Shown here in pieces: positions 1 through 4,854 of a stretch of 5,111 bases of DNA (its first letter is position 1; each line of letters opens with the position of its first letter). Where the stretch lies: positions 1-5,111 of the forward strand of contig JAPSIU010000222.1 of the NCBI GenBank assembly GCA_031178565.1. The letters run 5' to 3'. Made by a program: the position numbers and the translations under genes. The notes under the pieces are model-generated. The model worked only from the letters and a program-made list of their open reading frames with translations, searched no databases and was not told the origin of the DNA. The DNA comes from Leucobacter sp. (GTDB lineage: Bacteria; Actinomycetota; Actinomycetes; Actinomycetales; Microbacteriaceae).

Positions 1-23
1 GCATATTCAACCCAGTCGATCAA
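1..23 (-). CDS. Possible 5' end of the next gene (ABC permease?), cut by the left edge
   Basis: After the binding-protein stop codon, one minus-strand frame stays open to the window edge. It has a TTG codon at 21..23 that would start a peptide reading (M/L)IDWVEY. Purine-rich sequence (GGAAGATGGGAA) lies just upstream. A short hydrophobic and aromatic start of this kind is compatible with an amino-acid ABC permease, and permease genes commonly follow the binding-protein gene. The competing ATG at 46..48 gives only 13 codons before a stop. Fewer than eight codons are visible, so this is a guess from position and context. Confidence 0.18.
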
Positions 24-67
24 TTTCGATTCCCATCTTCCGTGTCATTGCCCTTGCCCGCCACCGT

Positions 68-1009
68 CTATTCGATCGACGGCGCTTCCCAGTCGTCGGG
101 GCGGTCCACGCCGCGGCGCTGCTCGGCGATGTAGTCCCCCGGAGGAATGAGCCACGCCTCGGGGTCCGCTCCGTAGGATTCGAGAATCTCTGCGAGGCTG
201 CCGTCCGTGTACATGTCTCGCAGCGCGACGCTGATCTCGTCGGCGAGCTCAGGCGAGTCCTGGTTGACGAACCAGGCGATCTGGCTGGGACGCAATCGGA
301 TGAGCTCTGGATTGGCCTCGACCTGTTCGTCGGTCGGTACCGCGAGGTCGACCGTGTGCAGGTTCCACTCGGGGCGCTCCTCGATCGCGGTGCTGTTCAC
401 CAGCGCGTCCGCGGGCGCGAGGTCGACTCGGCCGGCGGCCAGGTCCTCGAGAAGGGCGGGATACTCCGGGTAGAGCTTCACGGTCGCGCCCGGGATGTTC
501 TCGAGCGCCGGGTTCCAGCTGTAGCCGGTGATCGAACCGATGGTCTTGCCTTCCATCTCGGCTACGTCATCGATATCGCTGTCGGCCTTCTGCAGCACCT
601 GGATCGGCGCGTACATCACGGGGTCGGTGTAGACGCCGGTCTCCGTGCGCTCCTCGGTCCAGTAGAACAGGCAGATCGCCAGGTCGTTCCTGCCGCTCTG
701 CACGCTCGCCAGCTGGCCCGCGAAATCGGAGACCGCGTACTTCGGAGTGATTCCGATCTCCTCGGCGATCGTTCCGAGAATCTCGGGCTCCATGCCGCTC
801 GGGGTATCCCCGGCGGTATTGCAGAAGGGCGCGTATGCGATGAGCGCGACATTCACGTCGCGAGCCGCGCTTCCCCCGCCGCCTTCTGCCGGCTGGCCAC
901 CGGCCGGCGCCTGGCTGCAGGAGGCCATCCCGACACCGACCAGCACGGCCGTGGCGAGAACCAGCCCCCTTCTGAGATGGGTGAACTTGTTGAGCAGTGA
1001 CGGTGACAT
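68..1009 (-). CDS. ABC transporter substrate-binding lipoprotein, family 3 (polar amino-acid type)
   Basis: This 313-residue protein is the extracellular binding component of an ABC importer, anchored by lipid to the outer face of the membrane. The N-terminus has basic residues (HLRR, 11-14), a hydrophobic stretch (16-28) and a lipobox ending M-A-S-C with the lipid-accepting Cys31, followed by a Gly/Pro/Ala-rich linker to about residue 50. The family 3 solute-binding domain covers about 51-285. Two ligand contacts typical of this family are present: Arg121 in TEERTE (binds the ligand carboxylate in HisJ/LAO-type proteins) and Asp201, five residues after Asp196 in GRVDLAPAD (binds the amino group). 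The ligand is therefore likely an amino acid or similar compound; which one cannot be told. The frame stays open upstream to 1099, but the ATG at 1007..1009 is chosen because AAGGAGA lies 5 bases before it and the signal peptide starts there. Ectoine-type ligands are an alternative. The C-terminal tail (about 289-313) is hydrophilic. Transporter permease and ATPase genes are not in the window. Confidence 0.93.
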   Translation of the reverse strand: MSPSLLNKFTHLRRGLVLATAVLVGVGMASCSQAPAGGQPAEGGGGSAARDVNVALIAYAPFCNTAGDTPSGMEPEILGTIAEEIGITPKYAVSDFAGQLASVQSGRNDLAICLFYWTEERTETGVYTDPVMYAPIQVLQKADSDIDDVAEMEGKTIGSITGYSWNPALENIPGATVKLYPEYPALLEDLAAGRVDLAPADALVNSTAIEERPEWNLHTVDLAVPTDEQVEANPELIRLRPSQIAWFVNQDSPELADEISVALRDMYTDGSLAEILESYGADPEAWLIPPGDYIAEQRRGVDRPDDWEAPSIE

Positions 1010-1014
1010 CGGAC

Positions 1015-1021
1015 TCTCCTT
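1015..1021 (-). promoter_or_regulatory. Ribosome binding site of the binding-protein gene
   Basis: The minus strand reads AAGGAGA followed by five bases (GTCCG) and the ATG at 1009. This strong Shine-Dalgarno match decides the start codon against the longer in-frame extension to 1099. Confidence 0.85.
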
Positions 1022-1022
1022 A

Positions 1023-1038
1023 TAAACCACGCTGTTTA
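1023..1038. repeat. Inverted repeat just upstream of the binding-protein RBS
   Basis: TAAAC (1023-1027) and GTTTA (1034-1038) form perfect 5-base arms around a 6-base spacer (CACGCT). The repeat ends two bases upstream of the Shine-Dalgarno sequence, so it could be an operator in the leader or a small RNA hairpin affecting translation. It is short enough to be chance; no regulator can be assigned. Confidence 0.35.
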
Positions 1039-1100
1039 CGGATTTCCTCGACCCGGTGGCGAATGCGGCCGGGTACGAGCCCAGTCTGCGCTTCACCAAA

Positions 1101-1148
1101 GATCAATTCAAATTGTTATTATTGTTACTTTGAATCTGTTCAATTGAT
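1101..1148 (-). promoter_or_regulatory. A+T-rich island, likely promoter/operator region of the binding-protein gene
   Basis: These 48 bases have only 11 G or C (about 23 percent) in an otherwise very GC-rich window and lie about 90 to 140 bases upstream of the binding-protein ATG. On the minus strand a -35-like TTGAAC (1138-1143) is followed, at a 17-base spacing, by AATAAC (1115-1120), or at 16 bases by TAATAA (1116-1121); both -10 matches are imperfect. Several dyads overlap: TTGAA-TCTG-TTCAA (1130-1143), covering the -35-like box; ATTCAAA/TTTGAAT (1106-1112 and 1129-1135); and ATCAATT/AATTGAT (1102-1108 and 1142-1148). ATTGTTA is also directly repeated at 1112-1118 and 1121-1127. This suggests a regulated promoter separating the transporter gene from the peroxiredoxin gene. 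The exact boxes are uncertain. Confidence 0.5.
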
Positions 1149-1268
1149 GCAAGTTCCCATGCCGGTCCAGCGCCCGAAACCGTTCGTCGCCGCCCGCGCC
1201 ATCGGCCGCGCACGGTCGTGCGGCGTGCGTCCGGAGGGCGCATGTCGCTCGGGGAGCGAATCGATCCC
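1149..1268. other. Noncoding gap after the peroxiredoxin gene, with one weak hairpin
   Basis: These bases, GC-rich again, lie between the end of the peroxiredoxin gene and the A+T-rich island. The only structure I find is CGCAC-GGTC-GTGCG at 1209-1222, a 5-base-pair stem with a 4-base loop. No T-run follows on the minus strand, so it is at best a poor terminator for the peroxiredoxin transcript. I see no convincing gene here. Confidence 0.4.
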
Positions 1269-1727
1269 TCAGAGCAGACCGAGCGCCGCCCGATACGCTG
1301 CGAGATCTCGAGGCTGATCGGGAGCGGTGCTGAACGACGCGATCACCCGCCGGTCATCTCCGATCAGCACCGTCGCTCGAGTAGCAATACCTTCGTCGTC
1401 GAGGAAAGCGCCGAACTCCGCGGCCACGCCCCCGTGAGGCCAGAAGTCCGAGAGGATCGGGAATCGGTACCCCTCCCGTTCCGACCAGGCATTCAGCGCG
1501 AACGGGGAGTCCACCGAAAGGCCGACGATCTGGACTCGAGAGTCCTCGAAGACCGCGAGATTGTCGCGTAATTCGCAGAGCTCCTCCGTGCAGATGCCGG
1601 AGAAGGCGAGAGGGAAGAAGACGAGGGCGACCGGCCCGTGCGCGAGCAACTCGCTGAGCCTCACCTCATTCTCGTCCTGATCCTGGAGCATGAATTCCGG
1701 CGCTTCTGCGCCTGCCTGAATGAGCAT
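1269..1727 (-). CDS. ahpE: AhpE-type peroxiredoxin
   Basis: This 152-residue cytoplasmic thiol peroxidase reduces hydrogen or organic peroxides (family function). The fold begins with the usual P-x-F segment (APEFML, 9-14). The active-site segment FFPLAFSGIC (37-46) gives Pro39, Ser43 and the peroxidatic Cys46, and the matching active-site arginine is Arg117 (ATRATVLIG). LSDFWPHGGV (92-101) closely matches the AhpE subfamily known from Mycobacterium tuberculosis, and the length is normal. A second cysteine, Cys51, lies five residues after Cys46, the spacing of the resolving cysteine in BCP/PrxQ proteins. As I recall it, mycobacterial AhpE lacks a cysteine there, so this protein may work as a 2-Cys enzyme. 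The ATG at 1725-1727 has AGAAAGG (1734-1740) six bases upstream. It starts 49 bases after the aminotransferase stop and may be cotranscribed with it. Confidence 0.93.
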   Translation of the reverse strand: MLIQAGAEAPEFMLQDQDENEVRLSELLAHGPVALVFFPLAFSGICTEELCELRDNLAVFEDSRVQIVGLSVDSPFALNAWSEREGYRFPILSDFWPHGGVAAEFGAFLDDEGIATRATVLIGDDRRVIASFSTAPDQPRDLAAYRAALGLL

Positions 1728-1733
1728 TCTCGA

Positions 1734-1740
1734 CCTTTCT
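1734..1740 (-). promoter_or_regulatory. Ribosome binding site of ahpE
   Basis: The minus strand reads AGAAAGG followed by six bases (TCGAGA) and the ATG at 1727. The site supports this start, which also gives the normal peroxiredoxin N-terminus. Confidence 0.65.
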
Positions 1741-1744
1741 ACAA

Positions 1745-1760
1745 GAACCGACGAACCGAC
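1745..1760. repeat. Tandem duplication of an 8-base unit
   Basis: GAACCGAC occurs twice head to tail (1745-1752 and 1753-1760) in the gap between the aminotransferase and ahpE genes. It is probably a small local duplication; no function is evident. Confidence 0.5.
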
Positions 1761-1778
1761 GAGGTGGTTCTCCTCGTC
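1758..1778 (-). terminator. GC-rich hairpin at the aminotransferase stop codon, possible weak terminator
   Basis: GACGAGG (1758-1764) and CCTCGTC (1772-1778) form a perfect 7-base-pair stem with a 7-base loop. On the minus strand the hairpin begins within the aminotransferase TGA (1777-1779). The sequence that follows (GGTTCGTCGGTTCTTG) is only mildly T-rich, so intrinsic termination would be partial at most. It may instead separate or stabilise the two parts of the transcript. Confidence 0.35.
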
Positions 1779-3231
1779 ACGGCGCCCCGAGCGCCGAGAG
1801 ACCCGCGCCGGCCGTCGCGATCGCGAACGCGCGATCGAGGAGGTCGGCGAGCTCGTCGATGTCCGCTCGGGTCATGACGAGGGGCGGCGACACCTGCACG
1901 AGCGGATTGCCCTCGGCGTCGATCGCGACGCGGCAGAGCAGACCGACCTCGCCGAGCGCGGGGTTCAGGTGCTTGCCGACGAAGTCACCGGCGCCGATCG
2001 GTTCTGCGCCCCAGCGCTTTGCCGTGTGATCGGTGACGAGCTCGAAGCTGCGGTGGAAGCCGTCGCCGCGCAGATCTCCGACGATCCTCGCATGCTTCTC
2101 CGCGACCTCGGCGAGCCTCTCGGCGAGATAGGGGCTCAGCTCCGTGACGTTCTCGACGACACCCTCGCGCTCCATGATCTCGAGGTTCTTGAGCGCGGCC
2201 GCGCAGGCGACCGGGTGCCCGCCGTACGTGAGGGCGTGGTTGAACATGCCGAGCGGGCCGTCGAGCACGGTCTCGATGATCCGGTCGCTCGCGATGACAC
2301 CGCCGAGGGGCATGTAGGCCGAGGCGACGCCCTTCGCGAAGGTGATCATGTCGGGCTGGAAGCCGTAGTGGATCGCGCCGAACCACGACCCCAGGCGTCC
2401 GTAGCCGGTGATCACCTCGTCCGCGATCATGAGGATGCCGTACCTGTCGCAGAGGGCCCGGACCCCGGCGAAGTACTCGGGGGTCGGCGGCGTCAGGCTG
2501 CCGCCGGCGTTCTGCAGCGGCTCCATGATGATGGCGGCGATCGTGTCGGAGCCCTCCTGGACGATGAGGGATTCCAGCTCGCCCAGTAGGAACTCGGTCG
2601 TCTGCTGCGGGGTCTCCCCCTCGGGCCGGCGGTAGCGCTTCGTGTTGTGGGTGTGGCGTACGCCGTTCATGAGCGGTTCGAACATCTTCCGGACGTCGGT
2701 CATGCCGTTCAGCGACATCGCGCCGAAGCTCGTGCCGTGGTACGCGACCCTGCGGGCGATGAACTTGTAGCGGGCGTGGTCCCCGCGAGTGATGTGGTAC
2801 TGGCGGGCGAGTTTGATCGCGGCCTCGTTCGACTCGCCGCCGCCGGAGGCGAAGAAGACGCGGTTGAGATCCCCCGGGGCGAGCTGCGCGATCTTCTGGG
2901 CCAGAAGCACGGCCGGCGGGTGGGCGACGCTCCACGTGGTCTGGTAGGGCAATGCCGCCAGTTGATCCCGAACCGCATCCCCGACCTCGGCGCCGTGCGT
3001 GTATCCGAGCTGCACGCAGAAGAGACCCGCCAGGCCGTCGAAGAAGCGGCGACCGCTCTCGTCGAACACCGAGCAGTGCTCTCCGCGCACGAACACGGGC
3101 AGATCGTCCTCGCGGTACTTGCTCGCGGGGGTGAAGTTCATCACGAGGTGGCGCTTCGCGATCTCGGCCAGGCCGCTGGGGGCGTCCGCCGCCGCGTCCT
3201 CGAGGGGTACCGTTTCCTGCTGCAGGGTCAT
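1777..3231 (-). CDS. Class III PLP-dependent omega-aminotransferase
   Basis: This 484-residue fold-type I aminotransferase would move the terminal amino group of an amine or omega-amino acid to a keto acid such as pyruvate. Key sites are in the expected order: the GGGESNEAAIK phosphate-binding loop (130-140), YHG (164-166) whose aromatic ring stacks on PLP, EPLQNAGG (237-244), Asp271 in ADEV (pairs with the PLP ring nitrogen), the Schiff-base Lys300 in FAKG, and Thr335 in TYGGHP (phosphate contact). Arg434 in LLCR lies where omega-transaminases carry the arginine that binds the substrate carboxylate. The length is slightly above the usual 430-470, mostly from about 25 N-terminal residues. It resembles actinobacterial proteins loosely annotated as aspartate aminotransferase family, and the putrescine, beta-alanine and taurine:pyruvate group; substrate not assignable. 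The aldehyde dehydrogenase gene just upstream fits an amine-to-aldehyde-to-acid route. The ATG at 3229-3231 is the likely start although its best Shine-Dalgarno (AGAGGA, 3243-3248) is 11 bases away. Confidence 0.93.
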   Translation of the reverse strand: MTLQQETVPLEDAAADAPSGLAEIAKRHLVMNFTPASKYREDDLPVFVRGEHCSVFDESGRRFFDGLAGLFCVQLGYTHGAEVGDAVRDQLAALPYQTTWSVAHPPAVLLAQKIAQLAPGDLNRVFFASGGGESNEAAIKLARQYHITRGDHARYKFIARRVAYHGTSFGAMSLNGMTDVRKMFEPLMNGVRHTHNTKRYRRPEGETPQQTTEFLLGELESLIVQEGSDTIAAIIMEPLQNAGGSLTPPTPEYFAGVRALCDRYGILMIADEVITGYGRLGSWFGAIHYGFQPDMITFAKGVASAYMPLGGVIASDRIIETVLDGPLGMFNHALTYGGHPVACAAALKNLEIMEREGVVENVTELSPYLAERLAEVAEKHARIVGDLRGDGFHRSFELVTDHTAKRWGAEPIGAGDFVGKHLNPALGEVGLLCRVAIDAEGNPLVQVSPPLVMTRADIDELADLLDRAFAIATAGAGLSALGAP

Positions 3232-3260
3232 GATTCTTCGTGTCCTCTCAGTCGGCTCTG

Positions 3261-3284
3261 ACCGGACGGGGTACCGTCGTCGGT
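3261..3284 (-). repeat. Hairpin in the aminotransferase leader
   Basis: ACCG-GACGG (3261-3269) pairs with CCGTC (3274-3278) and, after a 2-base bulge, CGGT (3281-3284), making a 9-base-pair GC-rich stem around a GGTA loop. It ends 29 bases before the aminotransferase ATG. No T-run follows on the minus strand, so it is not a classic terminator. It may be a leader structure affecting translation or read-through from the upstream gene. Confidence 0.4.
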
Positions 3285-3313
3285 TCCAGCGTGTCAGGGC
3301 AAGTTCGATCAGT

Positions 3314-3342
3314 AAAATAGTCTTTCGATGTGATCTACATCG
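3314..3342 (-). promoter_or_regulatory. Candidate internal promoter with operator-like dyad
   Basis: CGATGT (3326-3331) and ACATCG (3337-3342) are perfect 6-base arms around GATCT, a 17-base dyad typical in size of a dimeric repressor or activator site. Just downstream on the minus strand, in an A+T-rich patch, TATTTT (3314-3319) could act as a -10 box, about 84 bases before the aminotransferase ATG. The dyad then lies where the -35 contacts would be; no good -35 hexamer is seen. As RNA, the dyad followed by AAAGACTATTTT could be a weak terminator for the dehydrogenase transcript instead. The 132-base gap, much longer than the overlap between the two preceding genes, supports some regulatory content. 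Confidence 0.42.
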
Positions 3343-3363
3343 CTTGACGAGATGAGCGGGGGC

Positions 3364-4854
3364 TCAGCCCCACTGCATCCAGGTCGTCTTGTAGTCGGTG
3401 TAGTTCTCGAGCGCGTGCACCGAGAGGTCGCGTCCGAAGCCCGACTGCTTGAAGCCCCCGAACGGGGTGGTGAAGCCGAGCGCGTCGACGGTGTTCACGG
3501 AGACGGTCCCCGCCACCAGGCGCCGCGAGACTCGGTGCGCCCGAGCGAGCGATCCGGTCCACAGCGACGCTGCGAGACCGTACGGCGTCTCGTTCGCCCG
3601 GGCGATCGCCTCCTCCTCCGAGTCGAAGGGCGCGACCACGGCAACGGGGCCGAAGATCTCGCGAGTGTGCACCTCGTGGTCCGCGGGCACGTCGGTCACG
3701 ATCGTCGGCTCGATGAAGGCGCGGGAGCCGTTGATGTCCGGCCTCCCGCCTCCCGCGACGATCCTGCCGTCGCGCCTCGCGTTCTCGATGGCGGCCCACA
3801 CCGAGTCGGCGTGCTTCTCGGACACGAGCGAGCCGATGCCGCTCGCCGGATCCAGCGGGTCGCCCGGCGCGTAGGCCTCCGCGGCCTCCGCGTAGAGGCG
3901 CAGGAACTCCTCGGCGACCGAGCGCTCGACGAAGATGCGCGAGTTGGCCGAGCAGACCTCGCCCTGGTTGTAGAAGCTGCCGAAGGCCGCCTTCTCCGCC
4001 GCGAGCCGCAGGTCGTCGCAGTCGGCGAAGACGATGTTGGAGCTCTTGCCGCCGGCCTCGAGCGCGAGCCGCTTCATGTTCGACTGCCCCGCGTACTGCT
4101 GCAGCTGCTTCGCCACCTCCGTCGAACCCGTGAAGGCGAGCATGTCGACGTCACCGTGCAGCGCGAGCGCCTTGCCCACGGTCGATCCCCGTCCGGTGAC
4201 CACGTTGAGCACCCCGGCGGGGATCCCAGCTTCGATCGCGAGCTCGGCGAGCAGCAGTGTCGAGTGCGAGGCTTCGACGGGCGGCTTCACCACCACCGCG
4301 TTGCCCGCGGCGAGCGCCGGGGCGAGCTTCCAGGTCGCGATCTCGAGCGGATAGTTCCACGCCACGATGACACCCACGACGCCGAGCGGCTCGCGCGTCA
4401 CGAGCGCGGTGGATCCCGGCGGCGTCACGGGGATGAGATCCTCCCGCTTCTCGATCGCCTCGGCGTAGAAGCGGTAGAGCGCTGCGGAACCGGGCGCGTC
4501 GACGGTCGAGGACTCCCGGATCGGCTTGCCCATGTCGAGCGTGTCGTAGAGCGCGAACTCGTCGGCGCGATCCTCGATCAGTCGCGCGAGCTCGAGCAGC
4601 CGCTCGCGCCGAAAACCAGCCCCGGCGCGCGACCAGGATCCCGATTCGTACGCCGCCCGGGCCGCGGCGACCGCGGTGTCGACATCCTCCTCGGAGCAGT
4701 CGTGGATGCGGGAGATCGTCTCTCCGGTCGCCGGGTTCGTCTTCTCGATGGTGCGGCCGGAGCTCGCCGGCACGCGAGCGCCGCCGATCACCGGGCGGCC
4801 GTCGAACTCGAGCGCGGCGGCCGCCGACGTCCATTCCTCATGGCTGCGGGTCAT
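3364..4854 (-). CDS. NAD(P)-dependent aldehyde dehydrogenase, PuuC-like
   Basis: This 496-residue soluble enzyme would oxidise an aldehyde to its acid with NAD+ or NADP+. All catalytic landmarks of the ALDH superfamily are present: Asn167 in AWNYPL, Lys190, the FTGSTEVAK coenzyme loop (241-249), general base Glu266 in LEAGGKS, nucleophile Cys301 in NQGEVCSANSR, EIFGP (399-403) and PFGGFKQSGFGRD near the C-terminus. Length, YAEAIEK (130-136), SNMKR (258-262), NIVFADC (273-279) and ending closely follow E. coli PuuC, the gamma-glutamyl-gamma-aminobutyraldehyde dehydrogenase. I assign the subfamily but not the substrate. One oddity: the usual KP(S/A)E motif reads K-P-P-V (190-193), so valine replaces the glutamate that binds the adenosine ribose in NAD-specific members. 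The ATG at 4852-4854 has GAGGAG six bases upstream and overlaps the M20 stop by four bases, so the two are probably translated together. The product of the aminotransferase encoded next is a reasonable substrate. Confidence 0.95.
   Translation of the reverse strand: MTRSHEEWTSAAAALEFDGRPVIGGARVPASSGRTIEKTNPATGETISRIHDCSEEDVDTAVAAARAAYESGSWSRAGAGFRRERLLELARLIEDRADEFALYDTLDMGKPIRESSTVDAPGSAALYRFYAEAIEKREDLIPVTPPGSTALVTREPLGVVGVIVAWNYPLEIATWKLAPALAAGNAVVVKPPVEASHSTLLLAELAIEAGIPAGVLNVVTGRGSTVGKALALHGDVDMLAFTGSTEVAKQLQQYAGQSNMKRLALEAGGKSSNIVFADCDDLRLAAEKAAFGSFYNQGEVCSANSRIFVERSVAEEFLRLYAEAAEAYAPGDPLDPASGIGSLVSEKHADSVWAAIENARRDGRIVAGGGRPDINGSRAFIEPTIVTDVPADHEVHTREIFGPVAVVAPFDSEEEAIARANETPYGLAASLWTGSLARAHRVSRRLVAGTVSVNTVDALGFTTPFGGFKQSGFGRDLSVHALENYTDYKTTWMQWG

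Noticed and set aside
10..48. Minus-strand 13-codon ATG frame after the binding-protein gene
   Set aside because: It ends at a TGA after 13 codons, lacks a good ribosome site and has no recognisable product.
1019..1024. TATAAG on the minus strand as a -10 box
   Set aside because: It overlaps the Shine-Dalgarno sequence, so a transcript starting from it would lose the ribosome site.
1010..1099. Longer binding-protein start at 1099
   Set aside because: It would put 30 residues before the signal peptide and skip the strong AAGGAGA site placed 5 bases from the ATG at 1009.
1209..1222. CGCAC-GGTC-GTGCG hairpin as an intrinsic terminator of ahpE
   Set aside because: The stem is only 5 base pairs and no T-run follows; such hairpins are expected by chance in GC-rich DNA.
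1720..2589. Plus-strand open frame (289 codons) opposite the aminotransferase
   Set aside because: It is an antisense shadow of a well-supported class III aminotransferase, with biased composition and no family motif.
3313..3318. Plus-strand TAAAAT as a -10 box for a divergent promoter
   Set aside because: No -35-like hexamer lies at a proper distance, and no plus-strand gene exists downstream.
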